Below are positions 1 through 7,292 of a stretch of DNA of 37,766 nt, one piece after another. Position 1 is the stretch's first letter, and each line of letters opens with the position of its first letter. The position numbers were made by a program, and so were the translations under genes. Under the pieces are notes generated by a model. The model was given only the letters and a program-made list of their open reading frames with translations. It was not told the origin of the DNA and ran no database searches. This DNA is from Glutamicibacter nicotianae (GTDB lineage: Bacteria; Actinomycetota; Actinomycetes; Actinomycetales; Micrococcaceae), in contig NZ_BJNE01000022.1 in NCBI RefSeq assembly GCF_006539525.1, positions 1 to 37,766 of the forward strand, written 5' to 3'.

Positions 1-41
1 TCCCTCGCGGTGCCTGCGTTGAATCAGCAGGAATAACAAAA

Positions 42-150
<109 letters not shown>

Positions 151-185
151 TTATTCAATTGCTTGCCGTCTTGACGACTTGAATA

Positions 186-215
186 ACTTTACACGAGATT
201 TTCCGGGAGCAATAA
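186..215 (-). promoter_or_regulatory. Probable promoter of tRNA-Arg copy 1
   Basis: The minus strand has a TAAAGT -10-like box (186-191) about 35 nt before the tRNA 5' end, with TTATTG (210-215) 18 nt further upstream. The -35 match is weak. The placement mirrors the better promoter of copy 2. Confidence 0.5.
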
Positions 216-287
216 CCAAAACGGCCAAAAGTGCGGTGTTTCACAAAATAACTAGTCGACTTCGGAATCGACGGAGCTGGAGGCCTG

Positions 288-827
288 CTAATCGTGCAAG
301 ATCGCCTGGTAGAGGTAATGATCCTGCCAGCGTCCGGCGATCTTCAGGTAGTTCGGTGCCATCCCTATGCGGACGAAGCCGTTCTTCTCGAGAACGCGCT
401 GCGACCCGTGATTGTAGGGGAGCGTGCTGGCTTCCAGCCGGTGCAGCCCCAGGTCGTTGAGCGCTGCGCTGCGCAAGGCGGCTACGGCTCGGGAAGCCAA
501 GCCGCGGCCGGTGTGCTCATGATCGATCCAGTAGCCCAAACTGGCGCTTTGGAATGCGCCGCGGACCACGCCGCTGATGTTGAAGCGACCGATGAGCTGC
601 TTGTGCTCGAAGAGCCCGAAAGGGAAGGCTAGTCCGCTCCGCCGCGCTTCTGCGGCTGCGGCGAGGCTTGCCGCCTGATGGGCTTCGGTGAAGAACTCGG
701 CGGGACGGGCCGGTTCCCAGGGTTGAAGGTGCTGCCGATTGCGCCGGTAGGACTCGGCGAGTTGCCGCGCGTCGGCAATTTCCAACGGGCACAGGCTGAG
801 GTGGCCATCCAAGGCGACGTGGTTCAT
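288..827 (-). CDS. GNAT-family N-acetyltransferase (RimJ/RimL type)
   Basis: This is a 179-aa protein of the RimJ/RimL branch of the GNAT superfamily, which transfers acetyl from acetyl-CoA to protein N-termini or small amines; the substrate cannot be read from sequence. The acetyl-CoA motif A (LGYWIDHEHTGRGLAS, residues 97-112) and motif B (LHRLEASTLPYNHGSQRVLEKNGF, given here as LHRLEAS..NHGSQRVLEKNGF, 128-151) are intact. An in-frame start at 896 falls inside a tRNA, so I chose ATG 827, which has AAGGA about 8 nt upstream. The gene lies between two identical tRNA-Arg genes on the same strand, only 20 nt after the first one's terminator. There is little room for its own promoter, so expression may depend on terminator read-through. 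Family assignment is firm. Confidence 0.88.
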   Translation of the reverse strand: MNHVALDGHLSLCPLEIADARQLAESYRRNRQHLQPWEPARPAEFFTEAHQAASLAAAAEARRSGLAFPFGLFEHKQLIGRFNISGVVRGAFQSASLGYWIDHEHTGRGLASRAVAALRSAALNDLGLHRLEASTLPYNHGSQRVLEKNGFVRIGMAPNYLKIAGRWQDHYLYQAILHD

Positions 828-852
828 TGGCTCATTCCTTGCGGGAAACAAA

Positions 853-961
<109 letters not shown>

Positions 962-1000
962 ATATTCTTTTGTTTAGCTCGTTCTCACGAACCTCGAATA

Positions 1001-1029
1001 ACTATACAGGTCGATTTCGCGCTGTACAA
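1001..1029 (-). promoter_or_regulatory. Promoter of tRNA-Arg copy 2
   Basis: On the minus strand TTGTAC (1024-1029) and TATAGT (1001-1006) are separated by exactly 17 bp. The -10 box is about 40 nt before the tRNA. This is a good match to a vegetative sigma promoter. Confidence 0.75.
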
Positions 1030-1101
1030 ATCGACGGGCAAAGCTACTGGGCCCAGGTGAACAGAAGGTTATGTGAAGACATTGAAAGGGTACCGGTCTA
1101 C

Positions 1102-1115
1102 GTGACCTTAGTCAC
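1102..1115. promoter_or_regulatory. CRP/GlxR-like operator upstream of pckG
   Basis: The sequence GTGACCTTAGTCAC matches GTGA-N6-TCAC, the core of CRP-family sites (GlxR in corynebacteria). It is 164 bp before the pckG start codon and would be near -39 of the tentative promoter. cAMP-type control of a gluconeogenic gene is plausible but inferred. Confidence 0.55.
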
Positions 1116-1278
1116 TTAATGCGGGTGCGCTGGTTAGCCTAACCCCCGGAATTACGGGAATTTTCTCTTTTTGGTCCCCGGGGTTTCACTTTCATGAGGT
1201 TTCGATCACACGGCGCGGGCGTCGCGCACAACCTAGCCTTGATTTATTGCAAGTTCAGCCCAATGGAGGGAATGGATA

Positions 1279-3111
1279 ATGAGCACGAGCTCGGATCAGA
1301 ACGTTATCGACGCAGCACCTACTTCGCACGCGAAGTTGGCATCCTGGGTCGAGGAAGTTGCCGCACTGACGAAGCCGGATCGTGTTTATTGGGTTGATGG
1401 GTCTGTCGAAGAGAATGATCGCCTGACTGCCGAGCTGGTTGAAGCCGGTACCCTGGTCAAGCTGACCGATCCGAACTTCCCCAACTCCTACGCCGGTTTC
1501 TCGGACCCCAAGGACGTGGCCCGAGTCGAAGAGCGCACCTTCATCTGCTCCGAAAAGGAAGAAGATGCGGGCTTCACCAATAACTGGGAAGACCCGACCA
1601 AGATGAAGTCCATGCTCAACGGCCTGTTCGATGGCTCGATGCGCGGACGCACCATGTACGTTATCCCGTTCGTCATGGGACCGCTGGACGCAGAAGTACC
1701 TGCCTACGGCGTGGAAATCACCGATTCCGCCTACGTTGTCGCCTCGATGCGCATCATGGCCAAGATCGGCAATGAAGTGCTGCGCAAGATGGAAGCCGAG
1801 AACGCCTTCTTCGTTCCGGCCCTGCACTCGGTCGGCGCACCCCTGGAACCAGGCCAGGAAGATGTTCCATGGCCATGCAACGAAGACAAGTGGATCGTGC
1901 ACTTCCCTGAAGAGCGCGCCATCATGTCCTACGGTTCGGGCTACGGCGGCAACGCGCTGCTGGGCAAGAAGTGCTACTCGCTGCGCATCGCCTCGGCCAT
2001 GGCCCGCGATGAAGGCTGGCTCGCAGAGCACATGCTCATCCTGAAGCTGACCAGCCCGCAGAACAAGTCGTACCACATTGCCGCGGCCTTCCCATCGGCC
2101 TGCGGCAAGACCAACCTGGCGCTGCTGGATCCAACCATCGAAGGCTGGAAGGCCGAAACCCTGGGCGATGACATCAACTGGATGCGCATCGGCAAGGACG
2201 GCGAGCTGCGCGGCGTCAACCCTGAGTACGGCCTGTTCGGCGTGGCTCCAGGCACCGGCTGGTCCACCAACCCGAACGCCATGCGCGCCATCTCCAAGGG
2301 CAACAACATCTTCACCAACGTTGCGCTGACCGATGAGGGCGGCGTCTGGTGGGAAGGCATGACCGACGAGGCCCCAGCGCACCTGACCGACTGGCTGGGC
2401 AACGACTGGACCCCTGAGTCCGGCCGTCCTGCAGCGCACCCTAACTCGCGCTTCTGCACCCCGATCGATCAGGTCGACATGCTCTCGGACGACTACTACT
2501 CGCCAAACGGCGTGAAGATCGACGCGATCCTGTTCGGTGGCCGCCGCAAGACCACCATCCCGCTGGTGACCGAAGCCCGCAGCTGGACCAACGGCATCTT
2601 CATGGGTTCGACCCTGTCCTCGGAGACCACCGCGGCCGCTGCCGGCGCAACCGGCGTGATCCGCCGCGACCCAATGGCGATGCTGCCATTCATCGGCTAC
2701 AACGCAGGCGACTACCTGAACCACTGGGACAAGATCTCGGACAAGCTCAACCCGGGGCAGATGCCGAAGATCTTCCTGGTCAACTGGTTCCGCCGCACCG
2801 CTGACGGCGGCTTCGCATGGCCAGGCTTCGGCGACAACTCGCGCGTGCTCAAGTGGGCCATCGAGCGCATCGAAGGCACCGCTGACGCCCGCGAAACCAT
2901 CATCGGCAACGTCCCGACCGGCGAGTCCCTGGACCTGACCGGCCTGGAAGGCTACACCCCAGCCGACGTCGAAGCGGCCGTTGCTGTGAACAAGGACGAA
3001 TGGGCCGTGGAAGTCGAAGGCATCGAGGAATGGTACGCCAAGTTCGGCGACGCCCTGCCTGCTTCGCTGCGCGCCGAGCTCGACGGCCTGAAGGCCCGCC
3101 TGAGCGCCTAG
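1279..3111 (+). CDS. pckG: Phosphoenolpyruvate carboxykinase (GTP)
   Basis: The enzyme converts oxaloacetate plus GTP to phosphoenolpyruvate, CO2 and GDP, the first committed step of gluconeogenesis in the cytosol. The 610-aa length is typical of the GTP-dependent family. The kinase-1 P-loop FPSACGKTN (residues 271-279) contains the reactive Cys275 and Lys277, and GDDINWMR follows as the kinase-2 metal-binding segment. The ATG is preceded by AGGGA at 7-8 nt. The gene is monocistronic: a strong terminator follows 37 nt after the stop. The promoter region carries a GTGA-N6-TCAC dyad. Identification is essentially certain. Confidence 0.98.
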   Translation: MSTSSDQNVIDAAPTSHAKLASWVEEVAALTKPDRVYWVDGSVEENDRLTAELVEAGTLVKLTDPNFPNSYAGFSDPKDVARVEERTFICSEKEEDAGFTNNWEDPTKMKSMLNGLFDGSMRGRTMYVIPFVMGPLDAEVPAYGVEITDSAYVVASMRIMAKIGNEVLRKMEAENAFFVPALHSVGAPLEPGQEDVPWPCNEDKWIVHFPEERAIMSYGSGYGGNALLGKKCYSLRIASAMARDEGWLAEHMLILKLTSPQNKSYHIAAAFPSACGKTNLALLDPTIEGWKAETLGDDINWMRIGKDGELRGVNPEYGLFGVAPGTGWSTNPNAMRAISKGNNIFTNVALTDEGGVWWEGMTDEAPAHLTDWLGNDWTPESGRPAAHPNSRFCTPIDQVDMLSDDYYSPNGVKIDAILFGGRRKTTIPLVTEARSWTNGIFMGSTLSSETTAAAAGATGVIRRDPMAMLPFIGYNAGDYLNHWDKISDKLNPGQMPKIFLVNWFRRTADGGFAWPGFGDNSRVLKWAIERIEGTADARETIIGNVPTGESLDLTGLEGYTPADVEAAVAVNKDEWAVEVEGIEEWYAKFGDALPASLRAELDGLKARLSA

Positions 3112-3148
3112 CAAAACTGGTTCTCCCGCAGATCCGCACTTGGGAACG

Positions 3149-3185
3149 CCCCGGCCACTGGAATTCCAGTGGCCGGGGTATTTTC
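3149..3185 (+). terminator. Terminator of pckG
   Basis: A perfect inverted repeat 3149-3178 (CCCCGGCCACTGG arm, central AATT) is followed by TATTTTC. It is a strong rho-independent terminator. Confidence 0.92.
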
Positions 3186-3279
3186 ATGCGCAGCCAGGGA
3201 ATTGTCACAATCTGGGTACAGTTTCCACACGCCGGGCCGAAGTGGGTGCAAAATCAACTATGTGTGAAAAGATTGCCCT

Positions 3280-3807
3280 ATGGTTTTGGCACGATTGATT
3301 CTCGGGCTGCTGTGCTTGTCGCCCATGACTGGCTACGAGCTCAAGAAGCACTTTGACTCCTCTATCAACCACTTCTGGAACGCGGACAAGGCGCAGATCT
3401 ACCGCACGTTGGCGCAGCTGGTGGACAAGGGGTATGCCACCGTGCGCACCGTCGCCCAGTCGAACTATCCGGACCGCCAGGAACACCACATCACCGAGGC
3501 CGGTCGCGAGGCGCTGGTCCAGTGGCTATCTGCCGGGGCCGTGCAGTCTCCCGAACGGGATCCCTTCATGGGGCAGGTGTTCTTTGCTGCCGAACTCGAG
3601 CGCGATGAGATCCAGAATCTGCTGGAGGAACGCCGCCAAGCCACGCAGTACACCCTCGATGACTACCTCTCCCAGCGCGAAGGCATTGACATGCGCGCCG
3701 CTGCGGACCGTCGCAGCTTCCTGATGGCTGCCACACTTGACCATGCAATCCGACAACAAGCCGCGGAGCTGGAATGGCTCGACGCGGTATTGGAGTACTT
3801 GCCATGA
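3280..3807 (+). CDS. PadR-family transcriptional regulator
   Basis: This 175-aa protein has the N-terminal winged helix of the PadR family (LILGLLCLSPMTGYELKKHF at residues 6-25, then YRTLAQLVDKGYA and a wing rich in basic and polar residues) and the longer C-terminal helical dimerisation domain of the Vir_act_alpha_C type. PadR proteins are usually local repressors released by a small ligand. The stop overlaps the next gene's ATG (ATGA), so regulator and hydrolase are co-translated and it may control this operon. No strong Shine-Dalgarno is visible before ATG 3280. The ligand is unknown. Confidence 0.9.
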   Translation: MVLARLILGLLCLSPMTGYELKKHFDSSINHFWNADKAQIYRTLAQLVDKGYATVRTVAQSNYPDRQEHHITEAGREALVQWLSAGAVQSPERDPFMGQVFFAAELERDEIQNLLEERRQATQYTLDDYLSQREGIDMRAAADRRSFLMAATLDHAIRQQAAELEWLDAVLEYLP

Positions 3808-4886
3808 CTGCAGCCAAAGACCAGAACAAGACCCCTGCAAGCGATGCATCACGCGATGCCACCGATTATCCGGAAGTGCATCCCGGCCGGCATCACGATG
3901 CCCAGCGTTCGATGCAGACGCTGGTGTTCCTCCATGGCGGAAACGTCGGCAACTGGAGCTGGGACCCGCAGGTGCTGGCCTTTGGCGACTACAACATCCT
4001 GACCCTCCACCTGCCGGCCTTCGGCGCCCGGTTCGAGGAAACCTGGGAAGGACTGGAATCCGCCGCCGATGACGTCGCGGCCTTGATCGCCGACGAAGTT
4101 TCCGAAGGCGGCGTGCACCTGGTAGGCATGTCCCTCGGCGGCGTCATCGCGCTGCATGTGGCGGCACGGCATCCGGAACTGGTTGACTCCGTGATGATCA
4201 CCGGAACACCGGTGACCGGCGTGGGCCAGGCGGCCAGGGCTTTCCAGCGGATGCAGCTCAAGCTCATCGGCAGCGAGTGGTACTGGCGATTCCAGGCCGG
4301 AGCCTACGGCATGGTGGATGACGAGCGGGAGCTGTTCACCGAGCATGGCGTGAAACTGAAGGCCGAGAACCTGCGGGCCATCATGGACGAGATGGATCCC
4401 GGGGGACTTCCGGAGAAGCTCGACTCCTACCAAGGTCCGGTGCTGGCCCTGGTCGGAGCCAAGGAGCCGAAGGTGGTGCAGAAATCCTTCGAGGCGCTGC
4501 GCGCCAAGCTCCCGCAGGTGATCACGCGCGTGGTCCCTGGCATGCACCACCAATGGAACATCGAGAACCCGATCCTGTTCAACTCGGTGCTGCGCAAGTG
4601 GATCTCAGAGGAAGGGCTGCACCAGATCCTGGTGGACCCGCAGGCCGCGAAACCGGCACGCGGCGCCAAGGCTGCGCCAGCCGAGCAGCCTGCCGAAGCT
4701 CCGGAATCCGAAGACCGCGATGCCGATCTGCCGGCACCGCCAGTCCAGGAGGCGGAGGCGAAGAAGCCTGGAAAGCTCGGCGGCAAAATCGATCCGCGGA
4801 AGCTGGGTCCGAAGAAATTCGACTTCAAGAAGAAGGCCCCGCAGCAGGGTGATCACCCGGAATCTGCCGTGGATACCGGAAAATAG
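3804..4886 (+). CDS. Alpha/beta hydrolase with Pro/Ala/Lys-rich C-terminal tail
   Basis: This is a 360-aa cytosolic hydrolase. The oxyanion-hole segment FLHGGNVGNW (residues 42-51) and the nucleophile elbow GMSLGG with Ser110 are clear, and the likely catalytic His is in MHHQW (248-249). The fold ends near residue 270; the remaining 90 residues are low-complexity, first Ala/Pro/Glu-rich and then Lys-rich (KKPGKLGGK, KKFDFKKK). I chose ATG 3804 because it overlaps the PadR stop as ATGA and has GGAG 9-10 nt upstream. The substrate is unknown. The tail could bind nucleic acid or membrane, or may be a disordered extension. Confidence 0.85.
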   Translation: MTAAKDQNKTPASDASRDATDYPEVHPGRHHDAQRSMQTLVFLHGGNVGNWSWDPQVLAFGDYNILTLHLPAFGARFEETWEGLESAADDVAALIADEVSEGGVHLVGMSLGGVIALHVAARHPELVDSVMITGTPVTGVGQAARAFQRMQLKLIGSEWYWRFQAGAYGMVDDERELFTEHGVKLKAENLRAIMDEMDPGGLPEKLDSYQGPVLALVGAKEPKVVQKSFEALRAKLPQVITRVVPGMHHQWNIENPILFNSVLRKWISEEGLHQILVDPQAAKPARGAKAAPAEQPAEAPESEDRDADLPAPPVQEAEAKKPGKLGGKIDPRKLGPKKFDFKKKAPQQGDHPESAVDTGK

Positions 4887-4890
4887 CGGC

Positions 4891-4934
4891 AAAAAGGTGC
4901 TGCAGGTGGATTCCCCATGATTCCACCTGCAGTA
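4891..4934. terminator. Bidirectional terminator between hydrolase and hmp
   Basis: An 11-bp stem (4900-4910 with 4922-4932, arm CTGCAGGTGGA) lies between convergent genes. On the minus strand it is followed by TTTTT, which makes it a good hmp terminator. On the plus strand the U tract is poor. Confidence 0.8.
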
Positions 4935-4953
4935 CAGTTGCAAGACCTGGATG

Positions 4954-6129
4954 CTAGGCGGCCAGCCACACATCCGGGCCGAAGACCTCATAGTGGATCC
5001 GCTCGGCTGGGATGCCGGCTTCCAGTGCCTGGCTGCGCGCGGCATGCATGAATGGCAGCGGGCCGCACAGGTACACCTCGGCGTCCTCGGCCAGTGCATC
5101 GGTCAGATCCATGTAGCCGGCCTTGGCGTTCAGCTCTTCCGGCAGTTCGCCGCGTTCGAACCAGGTGCCCAGGGTGGCCTGGGGCAGCTTGGCGATGGAA
5201 TCGAGCATCTGCTCACGCAATGGCCAGGCACCCACTTCCTGGTCTGCATGCAGCACGGTGACCTTGCGGTTGGAGCCGCGTGCGGCCAGGGTCTGCAGCG
5301 CGGCGGCGCTCGGGGTGCAGCCGATGCCAGCGGTAGCGATCACCAGCGGCGCGCCCTCCTCATCGATGACCAGATCGCCATACGGATTCGACAGCTCGAG
5401 CACGTCGCCGAGCTTCAGGTCGTTGTGGATGACCGGGGAGAATTCGCCGTTCACATCCAGCTTGACGGTGATGGTGCGGCGGTTGGCCTGCTCGATATCG
5501 CTGCTCAGGGTGTACTGGCGAACCTGGCGGACGCCGTCGGCCATCGGCATGCGGACCGAAACGAACTGCCCTGGCTTGGCGACCGTTGCCGGGGTGTCGT
5601 CAGCTGGCTCGAAGCTGAAGCTGACCGAATCGATACCGGTTTCGGTGCGTTCGACAAGCTTCCACGGGGTGTAGATCTCGGCGTTGGCCTGCTGCGCGTA
5701 CAAGCCCTTCTCGATCTTGATCAGCGCATGGGCCATCAGCCAGTACACCTCGGTCCAGGCCTCGGCGATCTCCGGGGTCAGCGCATCGCCCAGATCTTCG
5801 GCGATGGCATCGAAGAGGTGCTTGTAGACGATCGGGTACTGCTCCTCGACGACACCGAGGGAGGTGTGCTTGTGGGCCACGCGGGCAAGCATGGTTTCCG
5901 GGGCGACGCCCGGGTGCTTGACCAGGTAGGTTGCAAAGACCGCGATGGATCCTGCCAAGGCCTGCTGCTGGGTGCCGTTCTTCTGGTTCGAGCGGGAGAA
6001 GACTCCGTCGAGCAGTTCAGGGTGGGCGGCGAACAGGCGGTTGTAGAAGTTCGGGGTAATGCTGGAAATGCGCTCTGCGATGATCGGCAGCGTGGCTTCA
6101 ATGACCGGGAAGGACTTGGTGGACAGCAT
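4954..6129 (-). CDS. hmp: Flavohemoglobin, nitric-oxide dioxygenase
   Basis: The 391-aa protein oxidises NO to nitrate with O2 and NAD(P)H. The order is a globin domain (about 1-135; B10 Tyr29, distal Gln in NGTQQQ, proximal His in HKHTSLGV near 86-94), an FAD domain (RQYTLSS, 204-210) and an NAD domain (IGCTPSAAA, CGPLPFMHAAR). The length is usual for Hmp. AAGGAG precedes the ATG. nsrR lies directly upstream on the same strand, and an NsrR-type dyad lies at 6156-6174, just after the predicted transcription start. NO-inducible derepression is therefore the expected control. Confidence 0.97.
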   Translation of the reverse strand: MLSTKSFPVIEATLPIIAERISSITPNFYNRLFAAHPELLDGVFSRSNQKNGTQQQALAGSIAVFATYLVKHPGVAPETMLARVAHKHTSLGVVEEQYPIVYKHLFDAIAEDLGDALTPEIAEAWTEVYWLMAHALIKIEKGLYAQQANAEIYTPWKLVERTETGIDSVSFSFEPADDTPATVAKPGQFVSVRMPMADGVRQVRQYTLSSDIEQANRRTITVKLDVNGEFSPVIHNDLKLGDVLELSNPYGDLVIDEEGAPLVIATAGIGCTPSAAALQTLAARGSNRKVTVLHADQEVGAWPLREQMLDSIAKLPQATLGTWFERGELPEELNAKAGYMDLTDALAEDAEVYLCGPLPFMHAARSQALEAGIPAERIHYEVFGPDVWLAA

Positions 6130-6155
6130 CGGGTCTCCTTGGGCGTAGGTGATTA

Positions 6156-6174
6156 CTTGTATCTGAAATACAAG
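6156..6174. promoter_or_regulatory. NsrR-type operator upstream of hmp
   Basis: On the minus strand CTTGTATTTCAGATACAAG has two perfect 7-bp arms around 5 nt. It resembles the AT-rich 11-1-11 dyad recognised by NsrR. It sits 27 nt before the hmp start and about +15 of the predicted transcript, where bound repressor would block transcription. Confidence 0.8.
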
Positions 6175-6186
6175 ATTTATGATTCA

Positions 6187-6215
6187 TTTCTACGCTCAGT
6201 AGAAAAGGATTGCAA
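6187..6215 (-). promoter_or_regulatory. Candidate hmp promoter
   Basis: On the minus strand TTGCAA (6210-6215) is separated by 17 bp from TAGAAA (6187-6192). The start would be near 6180, just upstream of the operator. Confidence 0.55.
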
Positions 6216-6238
6216 ATCAATTGGCCGGTTTCGCAACA

Positions 6239-6270
6239 GAAGTGACCGGTATCACTTCATGGGTGAAGTG
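6239..6270. promoter_or_regulatory. Overlapping inverted repeats between nsrR and hmp
   Basis: GAAGTGA-N6-TCACTTC (6239-6258) overlaps CACTTCA-TGGG-TGAAGTG (6253-6270), so the middle arm can pair with either side. The first repeat contains GTGA-N6-TCAC, the motif also seen before pckG. It begins 3 nt past the nsrR stop. There is no U tract, so this is a poor classical terminator and could be an operator or a switchable hairpin. Confidence 0.5.
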
Positions 6271-6273
6271 GAA

Positions 6274-6732
6274 CTAGGAAATGCCGCGCACCGTAGGGAA
6301 GGGGAGCAGCGTGATGGGCTCCGCTGCTGACGTCGGGCAGATATCCCTGATAGTCAGCGGATCCAGCGAGGCGTAGAAGGCTTCGCGTGCCTGGCGGAAG
6401 ACCGCCCGCAGGCGGCAGTTGCCCGAGAGCGGGCAGTTGGATTGCGCGTCATGATCGGTGCAGTCCACGATATCGGTGCGCTTGTCCAATTTGCGCAGCA
6501 GCCCGCCGAGGGAAAAATCCAGCGCTTCTCCGCTCAAGGCGGCGCCGCCGTTGCGGCCGCGGGTGACCTGCAGGATGCCCAGCGTGCGCAGTTCCAGCAC
6601 TGCCTTGGCAACGTGGTTGTAGGGAACCCCGACCGAATCGGCGATCTCGCGGCTGGTCAGTTGCCCGGTGCCGGGAGTTGCCAGGACCATCACGGTCCGC
6701 AGGCACACGTCGGTGAAGGCACTGAGTTTCAT
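6274..6732 (-). CDS. nsrR: Rrf2-family NO-sensing repressor NsrR
   Basis: This is a 152-aa Rrf2-family winged-helix protein. The recognition region covers residues 26-60 (LTSREIADSVGVPYNHVAKAVLEL) and three cysteines, Cys91, Cys100 and Cys106, are spaced C-X8-C-X5-C as expected for the iron-sulfur cluster that reacts with NO. The order nsrR-hmp and the dyad in front of hmp support the name. A GTG at 6741 is also in frame, but ATG 6732 begins with the family-typical MKLSAFTD and has GTGGGA just upstream. A terminator of the preceding gene ends only 26 nt before the start, so its promoter is cramped. Confidence 0.9.
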   Translation of the reverse strand: MKLSAFTDVCLRTVMVLATPGTGQLTSREIADSVGVPYNHVAKAVLELRTLGILQVTRGRNGGAALSGEALDFSLGGLLRKLDKRTDIVDCTDHDAQSNCPLSGNCRLRAVFRQAREAFYASLDPLTIRDICPTSAAEPITLLPFPTVRGIS

Positions 6733-6757
6733 GCTTCCCACTCTACGCGGGAAAAGC

Positions 6758-6796
6758 GCTTCGGGGTCGGCATAGTGACTATGCCGACCCCGAAAG
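6758..6796 (-). terminator. Terminator after the manB-linked small gene
   Basis: A stem of about 15 bp (6761-6775 with 6779-6793) with a TGA tip separates the acidic protein gene from nsrR. The minus-strand run after it is GCGCTTTTCCC, a short and delayed U tract. Confidence 0.75.
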
Positions 6797-6809
6797 CACC
6801 CGATGCGGG

Positions 6810-7280
6810 CTAGAGCGCGTTGGCCCAGATGGCTTCCGCCGACTCCGCCGCCGGCTCATCGAAGTGCCATTCTCCGCCTGGCTCGGCAGGCATGGTGTAC
6901 GGCTGCACGATGGCCAGCGCGGCACCGATGCGGTGCTCGGCAACAATGTGGATGGCGTCCTGGTCATTGTCCTGGAGCAGCACGTCGGAGGCGACGGCGA
7001 TGGCCTGGAAGTGGGTGCCCTGCTGGTTCAGCACCTGCATCAGGTCGGCAACCATGGCTTCGGTGTCGATGTCGGCTTCCGGATCCTCGGGATCGTCCGT
7101 TGGCGGAACCGCAATCAGGCGCAGCTCCGGCTCGTCTTCGCCTTCCTGCGGTTCCAGCGCGATGGCGAAAGGCAGGAACACGCCCTGCTCTTCGAGCTGT
7201 TCGCGAGCTACGCCCAGGGCGGTGCCCAAGACCTTGTTCAGCGCGTCCTTGACGCCTTCATCCAGTTCTTCGAGGTTCAT
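6810..7280 (-). CDS. Conserved hypothetical acidic protein linked to manB
   Basis: This 156-aa soluble, strongly acidic protein (many Asp/Glu, few Lys/Arg) has no motif I recognise. The N-terminus MNLEELDEGVKDALNKVLG is helical, the middle alternates strand-like segments (FLPFAIALEP, LRLIAVPP, FQAIAVASDVLL, DAIHIVAEHRIGAALAIVQPY), and the layout suggests a compact alpha/beta fold. AAAGGGAAG precedes the ATG. It starts 12 nt after the manB stop on the same strand, so the two are co-transcribed and a role near sugar-phosphate metabolism is possible but unproven. Confidence 0.75.
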   Translation of the reverse strand: MNLEELDEGVKDALNKVLGTALGVAREQLEEQGVFLPFAIALEPQEGEDEPELRLIAVPPTDDPEDPEADIDTEAMVADLMQVLNQQGTHFQAIAVASDVLLQDNDQDAIHIVAEHRIGAALAIVQPYTMPAEPGGEWHFDEPAAESAEAIWANAL

Positions 7281-7292
7281 GTCTTCCCTTTG

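Larger units (their letters stand above)
962..1278. other. Divergent intergenic region, tRNA-Arg copy 2 / pckG
   Basis: These 317 bp hold the tRNA-Arg promoter (minus strand), a CRP/GlxR-like dyad at 1102-1115 and the untranslated leader of pckG. A TAGCCT box (1135-1140) lies 17 bp after TCACTT (1112-1117), so the dyad may overlap the pckG -35 region; this promoter is tentative. I see no credible gene here. Confidence 0.6.

Noticed and set aside
1255-3114. Long open frame antisense to pckG
   Set aside because: It is an effect of GC-rich codon bias opposite a certain gene; its translation shows no family motif and it has no ribosome binding site.
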